Assembly (NCBI GenBank): GCA_937921685.1
Contig: CAKZUF010000029.1
Coordinates: 1-33,552 of the forward strand
Length of the DNA: 33,552 bases
Direction of reading: 5' to 3'
Source: an uncultured archaeon
Lineage (GTDB): Archaea > Thermoproteota > Nitrososphaeria_A > Caldarchaeales > Calditenuaceae
A program made the translations under genes and the position numbers. Positions 1 through 7,936 of this stretch are shown piece after piece. A model generated the notes under the pieces. That model was not told the DNA's origin. It saw only the letters and a list, made by a program, of their open reading frames with translations, and did not search any database. Position 1 is the stretch's first letter, and every line of letters starts with the position of its first letter.

Positions 1-213
1 GGGGTGAGGATGGGGCTTCGCGACCCCTACAGCTTCTACACCAAAGCCTTCTCCTCTATGAGACGGGCCTTGCCGGGGGCGAGCCTCACACTCATCGCGA
101 GCAAGCCTGCAGTTGTCGCCCGCGCCCTAGAAGACGTGGGCTGGACAGTGACTGGGGAGAGGAGAATAATGCTCGGCTCGATAGCCGGACACATAATAAC
201 GGCGGAGCAATAG
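1..213 (+). CDS. C-terminal fragment of a probable SAM-dependent (RNA) methyltransferase
   Basis: The frame is open to the left edge of the window, so this is the 3' end of a gene that starts outside; the GTG at 4 and ATG at 10 are probably internal. The visible 70 residues follow the pattern of the last strands of a class I methyltransferase: a helix containing DPYSFYTKAFSSMRRALPG, then a hydrophobic strand (LTLIASKP), a helix, and a closing strand pair ending in GHIITAEQ. Archaeal THUMP/Trm11-type RNA methylases end in a comparable way, but no motif I or catalytic motif lies in the window. The gene converges on rpsB, with only 6 nt between the two stop codons. Family assignment is tentative. 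Confidence 0.35.
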   Translation, partial: GVRMGLRDPYSFYTKAFSSMRRALPGASLTLIASKPAVVARALEDVGWTVTGERRIMLGSIAGHIITAEQ

Positions 214-219
214 ATCCAG

Positions 220-864
220 CTAGACTATCTGCTGATACTCCTCGCCCGGGACTGGCTGGGCTGTGAATTGCTCAATCGTCAGAGATGACAGGAGCTCAGG
301 CGTGGCTTCGCCCCTCTCAATAAGATATCTGCGCGCAAGATACCAGAAGGCGAATGGGAGCGAGGTCCTGCCCCTATTGTTCATCGGGATTATAAGGTCT
401 ATATTGTTACACACGTTGTCGGTGCTGCACATAGCTATTACCGGCTTCCTAGCTATCGAGGCCTCCACCACTGCTTGTAAGTCGTAGCGGGGGTCGGAGA
501 CCAGCACGACCTCCGGCTCGACATAGTATTTCAGCGTCCGGTTTGTAAGTATTCCGGCCGGTATCTTGCCGGCGACAGGTATGCATCCAGTGACCTCGCA
601 GAACCTTTGAACAGCCCTTATACCATAGACGTGTGTTGAGACGACCAAGATTTTGGAGGGCTCGAATAGGGCCATGAACCGGGCCGCAATGTTCAGCCTC
701 TCTAGAAGCTTCTTCGCCTCGAAGAGGTATACTCCGTCCGGCCTCATCCTGTATATGAAGCGCTCCATGTGGGCGACCTTTACCTTAGCTCCGAGATGGA
801 CTCCACTTTTAACGAGGAGCTCTTGAAGCTCCACGTCTGGTGAGAGATAGTCCCTAGCCTCCAA
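220..864 (-). CDS. rpsB: 30S ribosomal protein S2 (uS2)
   Basis: Structural protein of the small ribosomal subunit. The 214 residues match archaeal uS2 along the whole length: VHLGAKVK near residue 21, the MRPDGVYLFEAKKLLERL block, ILVVSTHVYGIRAVQ, the GKIPAGILTN motif with VLVSDPRYDLQAVVEA, and the MCSTDNVCNNIDLIIPMNNRGR signature near the C terminus. The start is a TTG at 864 directly preceded by an in-frame TGA, so no longer start is possible. A strong Shine-Dalgarno GGTGATG lies about 6 nt upstream. It is the last gene of rpoN-eno-rpsB, a gene order widely conserved in archaea, and follows eno by 101 nt. A TATA-like GGTATATGA on the minus strand near 922-931 in that gap could give an extra internal promoter. 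Confidence 0.95.
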   Translation of the reverse strand: MEARDYLSPDVELQELLVKSGVHLGAKVKVAHMERFIYRMRPDGVYLFEAKKLLERLNIAARFMALFEPSKILVVSTHVYGIRAVQRFCEVTGCIPVAGKIPAGILTNRTLKYYVEPEVVLVSDPRYDLQAVVEASIARKPVIAMCSTDNVCNNIDLIIPMNNRGRTSLPFAFWYLARRYLIERGEATPELLSSLTIEQFTAQPVPGEEYQQIV

Positions 865-965
865 GCATCATCACCGGGTTAGCCACCTTTAAGCCTACCT
901 CGCACAATAGGGGTGATTCTGTTTCATATACCTTACAGAGCCTTCCCACAAGCATCGGAAATGGT

Positions 966-2213
966 TTAGACAATTCTACTGACCTTGGAGGCCCCAACCT
1001 CTTCGCTGATCCTGACCAGCTCGTTGGCCTTAGCAATCCTCTCACCCCCTAAAACCCCCGCCTTAATCACTTTACAACCCATTCCAACCGCGAGGTGTGA
1101 GAGATAGGCGTCGGTTGTCTCACCTGACCTGTGGGAAGCGACCGGCACTGCGCCACCCTTCAGACAGGCATCCACAGCCCTCCAAGTCAGATACAGGCTC
1201 CCGACCTGGTTGGGCTTAATGATGGCCGCGTTAATCGCGCCCTTCTTCAAGCAGTCTTCGATCAGCTCCCGCCGCGTAACCACCAAGTCGTCGCCACAGA
1301 TTAGAGTATTGGGGAGCTGTTTCCTCAGCTCGGCGAAGGCGTCGGGGTCATCCTCTAGGAAGGGGTCTTCTATGTATACTAGGTTTGCTTTTTCCGCCAG
1401 CTCTACGATGTAGTTGAGGAAGCCCTCACGGTCTAGGTAGAGGCCCTGGCTCTTCAAGACATATCTTCGCGAGGACTCATCGTATATGCTCCCAGCTGCA
1501 ACATCCAAGCCCACGCCAATTCTAACCCCCATCTCGTCACCGACCCTCTGGGCAGCCTCCTTAACCGCATCAAGTGCCGCCTCTACAGAGATTGGGGGAG
1601 CATAGCCTCCCTCATCGCCTTTCCCAAGCGGGAACCCGCTCACCCGCCTAGACAGTATTTCCCCCAGCCTCCTGTGCACCCTGATGTTAGCCTCTACCGC
1701 CTCGTGTATTGTCTTAGGGTTCAGCGGTATGACGAGGTACTCCTGAATCTCTGGCGCGCCTTGGCCGGCATGTTTCCCTCCGCCTAAGACGTTGCCTAGC
1801 GGGAGTGGGAGTGCAGGCTCCTGCCCTGTCTCGCGGGCGATTAGTTTGTAGGGGGGGTCGCCTCGGAGGGCTGCGTAAGCCGTTAGCGCTGCTACCGATG
1901 CTGCGAGCGCCGTGTTTCCTCCGATGTTTGAGAAGTTAGGGGTCCCGTCAATCTCTTGCAGCAGCTGGTCGAACTCGATGAAGCTGGCGTATTCGTGTCC
2001 AACCAGCCTCGGCGCCACCTTCTCCCTCAAGACTTTGACAGCAGCCTCAGGGCCTCCGGCTGGATAGGGCTCCACCTCCCTCCTGCCCCTGCTCTTACCG
2101 GCTGGTGCCGCCGCGCGCCCCTTCACACCATCTACAGCCGCCTCGACCTCGATTGTCTTGTCTCCTCGAGAGTCGAAGACCACCCTACCTACTAGGCTCG
2201 TTATCCGCCCCAA
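966..2213 (-). CDS. eno: Enolase (phosphopyruvate hydratase)
   Basis: Converts 2-phosphoglycerate to phosphoenolpyruvate in the cytoplasm (glycolysis and gluconeogenesis). The 415 residues are normal length for the family. Catalytic and metal residues are visible: Glu in APEIQEYLVIP, Glu in GDEGGYAPP, metal ligands Asp in GVGLDVA, Glu in YIEDPF and Asp in ICGDD, catalytic Lys in IIKPNQVGS, His in SHRSGETTD, and the final VIKAG lysine. The mobile N-terminal loop reads PAGKSRG where most enolases have SGASTG; the metal-binding Ser is kept but Thr is replaced by Arg. The start is a TTG at 2213 with GGAGGGAG upstream, and it overlaps the end of rpoN by 13 nt, which indicates coupled translation in the rpoN-eno-rpsB operon. 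Confidence 0.96.
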   Translation of the reverse strand: MGRITSLVGRVVFDSRGDKTIEVEAAVDGVKGRAAAPAGKSRGRREVEPYPAGGPEAAVKVLREKVAPRLVGHEYASFIEFDQLLQEIDGTPNFSNIGGNTALAASVAALTAYAALRGDPPYKLIARETGQEPALPLPLGNVLGGGKHAGQGAPEIQEYLVIPLNPKTIHEAVEANIRVHRRLGEILSRRVSGFPLGKGDEGGYAPPISVEAALDAVKEAAQRVGDEMGVRIGVGLDVAAGSIYDESSRRYVLKSQGLYLDREGFLNYIVELAEKANLVYIEDPFLEDDPDAFAELRKQLPNTLICGDDLVVTRRELIEDCLKKGAINAAIIKPNQVGSLYLTWRAVDACLKGGAVPVASHRSGETTDAYLSHLAVGMGCKVIKAGVLGGERIAKANELVRISEEVGASKVSRIV

Positions 2214-2434
2214 CTACTCCCTCCCCAACCCGAAGCGACAGAATACTCTAGGAAGCTGTCTATGACTTCTACGTGTGAGATAAACATCCTTCTACAGCAA
2301 TACCTCTTTACACCCAGCGAGTCTAGAGCCTCTGCGGGCCTCATGCCTGACTTGACAAGCTTGTTATACCTCTCCCAGAGATGCCCTATAGGCGCTCCAC
2401 AGCTAAAACACCTGATGGGGAACAGCATGTTCAT
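2201..2434 (-). CDS. rpoN: DNA-directed RNA polymerase subunit N
   Basis: Small zinc-binding subunit of archaeal RNA polymerase (Rpb10 homologue) in the assembly platform. The diagnostic CFSCG motif at the N terminus and the CCRRMF pair form the CX2C...CC zinc site, followed by the ISHVEVID segment. The protein has 77 residues, with a Gly/Trp/Ser-rich tail (GWGGSSWGG) beyond the usual core. The annotated ATG at 2434 gives MNMLFPIRC; the second ATG at 2428 would give the more typical MLFPIRC. A TATA box centred 27 nt upstream of 2434 favours the first ATG on a leaderless message. It overlaps eno and heads the operon. Confidence 0.95.
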   Translation of the reverse strand: MNMLFPIRCFSCGAPIGHLWERYNKLVKSGMRPAEALDSLGVKRYCCRRMFISHVEVIDSFLEYSVASGWGGSSWGG

Positions 2435-2454
2435 CCGACTAGTCCTAAGCGGCA

Positions 2455-2467
2455 GGATAAAAATTAG
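2455..2467 (-). promoter_or_regulatory. TATA promoter of the rpoN-eno-rpsB operon
   Basis: Read on the minus strand the segment contains AATTTTTATCC, centred about 27 nt before the rpoN ATG at 2434. That is the normal archaeal TATA-to-start-site distance, so the transcript would begin at or next to the start codon. It lies back to back with the promoter of the KaiC-like gene. Confidence 0.6.
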
Positions 2468-2492
2468 GGCCCCGGAGGCGGGTCCATCTCCA

Positions 2493-2510
2493 GCCCATAT
2501 TTATATGGGC
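2493..2510 (+). promoter_or_regulatory. TATA promoter within a perfect inverted repeat, upstream of the KaiC-like gene
   Basis: The 18-nt stretch gcccatatttatatgggc has two perfect 8-nt arms (GCCCATAT / ATATGGGC) around a TT centre. The TATA element TTTATATG (2500-2507) sits in its centre and right arm, 26-27 nt before the ATG at 2530, so the message should be leaderless. A dyad lying exactly on a TATA box is a plausible site for a dimeric regulator that competes with TBP; no regulator gene is adjacent. Confidence 0.6.
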
Positions 2511-2529
2511 GGGAGACATTGATGGGTGA

Positions 2530-3351
2530 ATGTCCTTAACCCGCGTCTCCACAGGTATTCCAACCCTCGACAGGATAACGGGAGGGGGGTTGATACCCGG
2601 CAAGACGTACCTAGTCTCTGGCGAGACAGGTGTGGGGAAGACCATCCTCTCCCTCCACTTCTTGATGGAGGGGCTGAGGCGGGGTGAGAAGGTATCCTAT
2701 GTCTCGCTTGACGAGAGGATAAATGGCGTGCTTGACGGCGCTATGACTCTTGGCTGGGACTTCTGGACCCCATATAAGGAGGGCAGGTTCTTCCCATTCG
2801 AGATACGTATCTACTCGGAGGACTTGGGCCGTTATAGGAAGGACAGCCGGGCGTATATCGACACCATAATCAAGATGACGCGGGGAGGAGAGGTCTCGCG
2901 GATAGTCCTCGACCCCATCTCCGCAATGGCCTTCGGCGCGGCCGACGAGTACGCGGTCCGAGAATACATCCGCGAAATCATAGTCTACTTGGAGGAGAAG
3001 ATAGGGGCGACAACCATTCTGACCTGCGACATCCCCTCCGGCTCCACACAGCTCAGCAGGTTTGGGTACGAGGAGTACCTCTCCTCGGGCGTAATCGTCC
3101 TCGGCCTAGTCAACCTAGATGGACGCCTAGTGCGGACACTGCTAGTAAGGAAGATGCGATGGTCTCCAGCGGATCACTCGATCTACACCTTCGAGATAGT
3201 TAGAGGCAGAGGAATAATTATTGGACCCACATTAAGAGCCCTCCAGCAGAGGCTGGCAGGCTCTGGGACGGCCAGCCCGACGACACCTCGGGCTCAAGGC
3301 GTTCAGACAGGCTCGCCTGAAGGGGCTACGAGGGATTCCTCTCCGATATAG
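2530..3351 (+). CDS. KaiC-like single-domain RecA-superfamily ATPase
   Basis: Soluble ATPase of the KaiC/RadA-like group that is abundant in archaea; its role is usually signalling, but the partner here is unknown. Walker A is GETGVGKT (residues 31-38), the KaiC-type SLDE with the catalytic acid is at 60-63, and Walker B is RIVLD (124-128), followed by PISAMAFG. The typical N-terminal VSTGIPTLDRITGGGLIPG precedes Walker A. The fold ends near residue 240; the last ~35 residues are a Gly/Ser/Thr/Pro-rich tail, reminiscent of the flexible tail of KaiC but without recognisable phospho-sites. The start at 2530 is supported by a TATA box 27 nt upstream. The final 49 nt overlap, antisense, the end of the RPA-like gene. 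Confidence 0.88.
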   Translation: MSLTRVSTGIPTLDRITGGGLIPGKTYLVSGETGVGKTILSLHFLMEGLRRGEKVSYVSLDERINGVLDGAMTLGWDFWTPYKEGRFFPFEIRIYSEDLGRYRKDSRAYIDTIIKMTRGGEVSRIVLDPISAMAFGAADEYAVREYIREIIVYLEEKIGATTILTCDIPSGSTQLSRFGYEEYLSSGVIVLGLVNLDGRLVRTLLVRKMRWSPADHSIYTFEIVRGRGIIIGPTLRALQQRLAGSGTASPTTPRAQGVQTGSPEGATRDSSPI

Positions 3352-4628
3352 ATTTCCCGCTCGCCCCAGGGATTCCTTACAACTCTGACAAAGAGTAGAG
3401 CCACTCTGTCACCCTCCCCTACCTCTTCTAACATCTTCACAGCCTCACCCCACGCCTTGCAGAATATTGATCCGGACGCATCTCTGAGCCAGAAGCTCGA
3501 GAAGTCGGTCTCACCCTTCTTGGTAATCAAGCGGGTGGCGGGTGATTTTGAAACCACCTCGCCCTTAACAGAGGCGTTGATCATTCCAACGCGTAGGTCG
3601 CCTATGCTCTGCAAACTTGGCCGCGGCTCAGCCTCCGCCTCGGCCGGCTCATATTCCAGGGGGATGACCGCCCAGCCCTTCCCAACACGTCTATAATGCA
3701 TCTTCTTAACAGATATTAGTTGGCCGGGCTTGATACTCTCCGAATACACCCTCTCCACGCCGTCTCGCGTTATGCCTAATAGCATTCCCTGTTGTGGGAG
3801 CCTTCGGTCGATCTTGATGAGTATTGGCTCCTGCTCGAGTGGCTGTTGGATTAGTATGCTGGAGCGCGAAGTTGTTGATAGTGTGCCTCTAGGAGACCAC
3901 TTGGCCCCTGCCACATATGCTATCTTACCGATATCGGACTCGCTTATCATGCCTATATGCTCTCTCCACAGGCTTAGCTCAGCCTTGACACCACGCCAGC
4001 CTACGAGTAAGTCCCTAACACCCACATCCTCACCCTTCACAGAGACACTCCTCGCCTCGGCGAACCCGAGAATAACTGCCTTGAAGTCCACAGCCCCACG
4101 AACCTCAAAAACCTCGGGCAACTCGACGAAGAACCGCTCAAGGGAGGGAAGGCCCGGCCCTGCCTCGGATATCTCGGCATGCTCACCGAGATGCACTTCA
4201 ACCGCGCCGTCGGGGCGCTCCCGAGTATAAGCCCCTTTAACCAGGATGCTCTTACCAATAGCCACGCCAACTGACTCAAGTCTGCCTATCGCATCCCCCC
4301 AAGCAACAGCGTCGATGACACCCGAGTCGTCTCCAAGTCTGAGATAAACGACCGGGGGCTCGCGCCTCGGCTTAGAGAGCCCTATCACTCTGGCTTCAAT
4401 GTTCACCGACCCTAGACCCCCCACAAGCTTAGACAAGGCAACAGTAGAAGACCCCTGCTTAAGCCCCTCAAAAAGTCCAAGCTCGCCGGCCACAATATAG
4501 AGGGCTCCGAGACGAGTCAGCCTCGGATCCTCAGCAACCCTTCTCTCAACCTCCACCTCTATCTCTTCACGCCTCTCCTCCCCCACGAGGCTTAAAACAC
4601 GCCTCAAAAGCGCTTCATAATCGCTCAT
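3303..4628 (-). CDS. Multi-OB-fold single-stranded DNA-binding protein (replication protein A-like)
   Basis: Binds single-stranded DNA in replication, repair and recombination. The 441 residues begin with a charged helical region (about 1-70) and then carry at least three OB-fold repeats. Two show the RPA-type pattern most clearly: residues ~75-150 (VNIEARVIGLSKPR, then YLRLGDDSGVIDAVAWGDA) and ~345-430 (GMINASVKGEVVSKSP, then FWLRDASGSIFCKAWGEA). A degenerate middle OB region lies at ~160-300. No C-terminal zinc finger is seen. The ATG at 4628 has a TATA box 30 nt upstream. Its 3' end overlaps the KaiC-like gene by 49 nt tail-to-tail, so the two transcripts are mutually antisense there. Confidence 0.85.
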   Translation of the reverse strand: MSDYEALLRRVLSLVGEERREEIEVEVERRVAEDPRLTRLGALYIVAGELGLFEGLKQGSSTVALSKLVGGLGSVNIEARVIGLSKPRREPPVVYLRLGDDSGVIDAVAWGDAIGRLESVGVAIGKSILVKGAYTRERPDGAVEVHLGEHAEISEAGPGLPSLERFFVELPEVFEVRGAVDFKAVILGFAEARSVSVKGEDVGVRDLLVGWRGVKAELSLWREHIGMISESDIGKIAYVAGAKWSPRGTLSTTSRSSILIQQPLEQEPILIKIDRRLPQQGMLLGITRDGVERVYSESIKPGQLISVKKMHYRRVGKGWAVIPLEYEPAEAEAEPRPSLQSIGDLRVGMINASVKGEVVSKSPATRLITKKGETDFSSFWLRDASGSIFCKAWGEAVKMLEEVGEGDRVALLFVRVVRNPWGEREIYIGEESLVAPSGEPV

Positions 4629-4653
4629 CCTACATACCAGCTCAGAACCCCGG

Positions 4654-4663
4654 CATTTATACC
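4654..4663 (-). promoter_or_regulatory. TATA promoter of the RPA-like gene
   Basis: The minus strand reads GGTATAAATG, centred about 30 nt before the ATG at 4628. It shares the 136-nt divergent intergenic region with the promoter of the gene starting at 4765. Confidence 0.55.
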
Positions 4664-4732
4664 CTCAAGAAGCCCAGTCGACCTATAACGAAGAGGTGTT
4701 GAAGTTTGTGGTGGGTTTTCTCGGGAATGAAA

Positions 4733-4742
4733 AAGTATATAG
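4733..4742 (+). promoter_or_regulatory. TATA promoter of the small membrane protein gene
   Basis: AAGTATATAG is centred 27 nt upstream of the GTG at 4765, which supports that GTG as a leaderless start. A second AT-rich stretch (AATTATAAAG, 4751-4760) is too close to the start to act as its TATA box. Confidence 0.55.
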
Positions 4743-4764
4743 TCAGGCCTAATTATAAAGAGCC

Positions 4765-5169
4765 GTGTCGGTAAGAACTAGGCCTACAGGTGTAACAGTT
4801 CTAGCGATTCTGGAGATAATAGGTGCGATATTGTCTCTGATTGGTGCCATGGCTTTCTTCGCCCTCGGTGCATTGGTAGGAGTGGAGACAGAGTTTGAGG
4901 CTATGGGCGGCTTACTCGCGGCGGCTGGGGTTGCTTTCGGCGGGCTGCTTCTAATCTTAGCCCTGGTAGGATTCGTACTTGCCTACGGTTTCTGGACAGG
5001 AAAGGGATGGGCATGGATTCTTGGAATAATATTCTCGATAATCGGGATAATAATTGGGCTGGTCTCCATAATTGGTAACCCTTCAAGCGTCATAGGCATA
5101 ATAATAAATGGACTGATACTATACTATTTGACTAGGCCGCATGTAAAGGCGTGGTTTGGTAAAGCATAG
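4765..5169 (+). CDS. Small four-helix integral membrane protein, unknown function
   Basis: I do not recognise the family. The 134 residues hold four predicted membrane segments: about 9-33 (TVLAILEIIGAILSLIGAM and on), 45-70, 76-101 (containing the aromatic YGFWTGKGWAWILG turn) and 102-121 (SSVIGIIINGLILYYL). Short basic ends (MSVRTRP and RPHVKAWFGKA) suggest both termini face the cytoplasm. The W/G-rich turn followed by a hydrophobic pair resembles small archaeal and bacterial DUF membrane proteins with no defined function. The GTG start is fixed by the TATA box 27 nt upstream. It converges on lutB with 24 nt between the stop codons. Confidence 0.75.
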   Translation: MSVRTRPTGVTVLAILEIIGAILSLIGAMAFFALGALVGVETEFEAMGGLLAAAGVAFGGLLLILALVGFVLAYGFWTGKGWAWILGIIFSIIGIIIGLVSIIGNPSSVIGIIINGLILYYLTRPHVKAWFGKA

Positions 5170-5193
5170 CAGGCGACCTCATCCACATCTTTT

Positions 5194-7299
5194 TTAGTTT
5201 GGTTTCTCAAAGTATAGTATGTCGAGCGGGTGGAGTACTTTCATGCGTGTGCCTTCCGCCAAGTGGATTGCGCAGACGCTGCTCTCTGTGACGATCGCGT
5301 TTACTCCGCTTGAGGTGAAGAGTTCGAAGAGCCTAGAACCCATGGCTTTGGAGAGCCCCCTTCCGATTGGGCCGTGCTTCATTCCAAACGTCCCAGCCAT
5401 ACCGCAGCACATGCCGTCCTCTATGACCTCTGCCTCCAGACCTGCAGCACGGATTAGGGCCAAAACATTCTCAACCCCCGAGAGTGGTCTCTGGTGACAT
5501 GGCACATGGATACCGTAGCGCTTCTCATAGCGGGCCTTCACCGCCAACAAACCCTCGCTTACCAATTCCCTTAGGACTTGGAGGGCCTCTACAGTGTTTT
5601 TTGCGAGCAGCTCGGCCCTCTTATCACCCTTCAGCAGGTGCGGATATATGTTTTTCAGAGTGTATGTCGCCGTGGGCTCGATTGAGACAACACTATACCC
5701 CTGCTCGACGTAGCCTGAGAGCAGCTCCACATTCCTAGCAGCATACTTCTTGGCTCCTTCCCAGTCCCCGTAGGCTATCAGCGGGTATCCAGAGGTAAGC
5801 TGGGGCGGCAGCTCAACCCTTACCCCGGCGAGCTGTAGAGCTGCTACAAGGCTCTCAGCAATCTCAGGCCTACAGTAGTTGGGGAAGAAGTCTAGGAAGA
5901 GGGCAACCCTAGTCCGCGGGGTCGGGATCTCCACCCTGACGCGGTGGAACCTCTTGGCAAACGTCTCCCTCCTAAACTCTGGGAGCGGTACTGTGCGGTC
6001 GAGGCCCACCAGTTTTTCAAGAAGGTATCGCGAGAAGCGGGCTTTCAAGACCCAGTTGCTGACTGGGGCTAGCTGGGATGCGAGCCTGCCAAGGGTCTCG
6101 TACCTCATCATCGACCTGTCAGCCTTGGGGTGGCCATGCCTAGTCGCTAGTAGGTTCTTGACCCTAGAGATCATGAGTGGTATGTTGATAGAGATGGGGC
6201 AGACCTCTTTGCAGAGTCCGCATGATATGCAGAGGTGGGCGAAGGATGCCTCGTCAAGCCCGTGGATGTTGGCGGTCCAAGGTATGCCGATTGGCCCCGG
6301 ATATATGTGTCCGAAGATGTGTCCGCCTGTGACGCTATAGGGGGCGCAGACGTTCATGCAGGCGCCGCACCGAATGCAGTATAGAGCCTCTCTGAAGACA
6401 TCGTCACTTAGCATCCTGCTTCTTCCGTTGTCCAAGAGTACTATGTGCATCTCGCGGGATCTGTCGCCGGCCATTGGCGACCTTCCCGACATAATGGAGA
6501 CATATGTCGTGAGCCTCTGTCCCGTTGCAGCGACGGCGTGGGCTCTAGCAAGTATAAGGGCTTCCTCGACAGTCTCGACAATCTTCTCTATTCCGACTAG
6601 GACTACCTGTGCTTGTGGGAGGCTGGCGGTTAGCCTACCGTTTCCCTCGTTAGTTTCTAGGACAACCGCACCCATCTCGGCTATAGCCACATTGGCTCCG
6701 TTGAGACCTATATCGGCTGTGAGGAAGACCTCGCGGAGTTTCTGGCGGATATAGTTCATGATCTCTCGTATGTCGCTGCTTACCTCTCTTTTAGCCTCCC
6801 CTGAGAATAGCATACTCACATCCTCGATGGTCTTGTGTATCGCCGGGAAGACTAGGTGGCTTGGCCTCTCGCGGGCCAGCTGTATTATCCTCTCACCCAA
6901 GTCTGTCTCGACAACGTTGAGGCCTTGGGCCTCGAGCCCCTCGTTGAGTAGAATCTCCTCACTGGTCAGAGATTTCGACTTGGCTACTAGTCTCGACCGG
7001 GCACCTCTCGCTATCCCCACTATTATCTTGACCGCCTCCTCTCCGTCGCGGGCGAAATACACCCTCACCCCCCTCATCTCAGCATTTCTGGCAAAGATGT
7101 CCGCCAGCTCAAAGAGCCTCTCGATGCTTCTCTCCTTTATCATTCTCGCCTCGCTCCTGAAGGCCTTGTAGTCACCCATTTCAGCTATGGCCTTCTCTCT
7201 ACCCCTAAGGCCTCTGAGCATCGCGGAGTACAGGCCTCTTACCGGCCCTTGGCTCAGCCTCTTCCTCACCCTCTCCTCCAGAGCACTGTATATTGTCAA
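5194..7299 (-). CDS. lutB: LutB-type LUD/ferredoxin protein fused to a CCG-type (LutA/GlpC-like) domain
   Basis: Iron-sulfur oxidoreductase subunit of the lactate/2-hydroxy-acid utilisation (LutABC) family. About residues 60-300 form the LUD domain (signature GLNGANVAIAEMGAVVLETNEGNGR). A double 4Fe-4S ferredoxin region follows with CIRCGACMNVCAP and CISCGLCKEVCPI. The last ~230 residues form a CCG/heterodisulfide-reductase-type domain with HVPCHQRP and DGMCCGMAGTFG; its first half is degenerate (FFPNYCRPEIAE). In bacteria LutA and LutB are separate; here they are one 701-residue chain. The start is a TTG at 7299, 6 nt after the lutC stop, so the two form an operon. Electrons probably go to a quinone or another carrier; the substrate cannot be read from sequence. 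Confidence 0.85.
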   Translation of the reverse strand: MTIYSALEERVRKRLSQGPVRGLYSAMLRGLRGREKAIAEMGDYKAFRSEARMIKERSIERLFELADIFARNAEMRGVRVYFARDGEEAVKIIVGIARGARSRLVAKSKSLTSEEILLNEGLEAQGLNVVETDLGERIIQLARERPSHLVFPAIHKTIEDVSMLFSGEAKREVSSDIREIMNYIRQKLREVFLTADIGLNGANVAIAEMGAVVLETNEGNGRLTASLPQAQVVLVGIEKIVETVEEALILARAHAVAATGQRLTTYVSIMSGRSPMAGDRSREMHIVLLDNGRSRMLSDDVFREALYCIRCGACMNVCAPYSVTGGHIFGHIYPGPIGIPWTANIHGLDEASFAHLCISCGLCKEVCPISINIPLMISRVKNLLATRHGHPKADRSMMRYETLGRLASQLAPVSNWVLKARFSRYLLEKLVGLDRTVPLPEFRRETFAKRFHRVRVEIPTPRTRVALFLDFFPNYCRPEIAESLVAALQLAGVRVELPPQLTSGYPLIAYGDWEGAKKYAARNVELLSGYVEQGYSVVSIEPTATYTLKNIYPHLLKGDKRAELLAKNTVEALQVLRELVSEGLLAVKARYEKRYGIHVPCHQRPLSGVENVLALIRAAGLEAEVIEDGMCCGMAGTFGMKHGPIGRGLSKAMGSRLFELFTSSGVNAIVTESSVCAIHLAEGTRMKVLHPLDILYFEKPN

Positions 7300-7305
7300 C
7301 TCGGC

Positions 7306-7848
7306 CTACACCTTGAGTAGGACTTTGACTGTGTGTGGCCCATGGACGCCTATGACCTGTCTTAGCTCGATGTCGGCGGTCCTGCTCGGCCCGGATATCA
7401 GAGTTGCTGAGAAAGCGTTCTGCCGTGATGCCTGTCTTATGAGTGGAGCGGCCTGCAGCAGCCCTTCCAGTACTTTGGAAGACTCTAGATAGGCGATGTG
7501 AGTTGGGGGCAGTGTTGATACAAGCCTGTCAGAGTCGTCGTAGCAGATCTCTAGTATTGAGCCTGTCTCAGCTATTCCAGCCACTGGAAAGGATACGCCT
7601 AGGCTGCAGCTGGCAATCTCGGCGGGTGAGGCGCGAGGACCCACAAGCCTAGATACGCCTTTTAATCTGTCCCTGATGCTTTCGAGAAGCTCTATCTCGC
7701 ATGTGGCTATAGCTATTGAGCCGGCAGCGGCTCTAGCCTCCCTCTCGATGAGGCCCAAGGCCTCGTCCCAGCTCTGCACAAGCTCTACCACTCCCCCCTG
7801 CTCCCTAAACCTCTCGATGAAGAGAGCCACCTTCCCGTTTATTCGCAT
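7306..7848 (-). CDS. lutC: LutC-type LUD domain protein
   Basis: Third component of the Lut system, a 180-residue single LUD (YkgG/LutC) domain. Visible features are the N-terminal amphipathic helix, the SIAIATCEIELLESI strand-helix, and the core GVSFPVAGIAETGSI followed by LPPTHIAYLES and ISGPSRTADIE, which match LutC closely. It is the first gene of the lutC-lutB pair, transcribed divergently from malate synthase across an 88-nt shared promoter region. The ATG at 7848 is supported by a TATA element (7874-7881) about 27-30 nt upstream. LutC proteins are thought to act as non-catalytic or assembly partners of the Fe-S subunit; that role is inferred from the family. Confidence 0.85.
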   Translation of the reverse strand: MRINGKVALFIERFREQGGVVELVQSWDEALGLIEREARAAAGSIAIATCEIELLESIRDRLKGVSRLVGPRASPAEIASCSLGVSFPVAGIAETGSILEICYDDSDRLVSTLPPTHIAYLESSKVLEGLLQAAPLIRQASRQNAFSATLISGPSRTADIELRQVIGVHGPHTVKVLLKV

Positions 7849-7873
7849 ATAACCATCATGGCTAAAATGCCTC

Positions 7874-7913
7874 GATATATGAGCGTTACCATCCTGCAGC
7901 TAAATCTTTAAAC
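7874..7913. promoter_or_regulatory. Divergent TATA boxes of lutC (minus) and malate synthase (plus)
   Basis: On the minus strand an ATATAT element (7874-7881) lies about 27-30 nt before the lutC ATG. On the plus strand CTTTAAAC (7906-7913) is centred 27 nt before the malate synthase ATG at 7937. Both genes should give leaderless messages, and one regulator bound between the boxes could control both. Confidence 0.55.
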
Positions 7914-7936
7914 GCTTCAGAACACGGATATTCGAT

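Noticed and set aside
854..1045. 63-residue frame between eno and rpsB
   Set aside because: It overlaps both genes, has no conserved features and no start signal of its own; treated as a chance frame.
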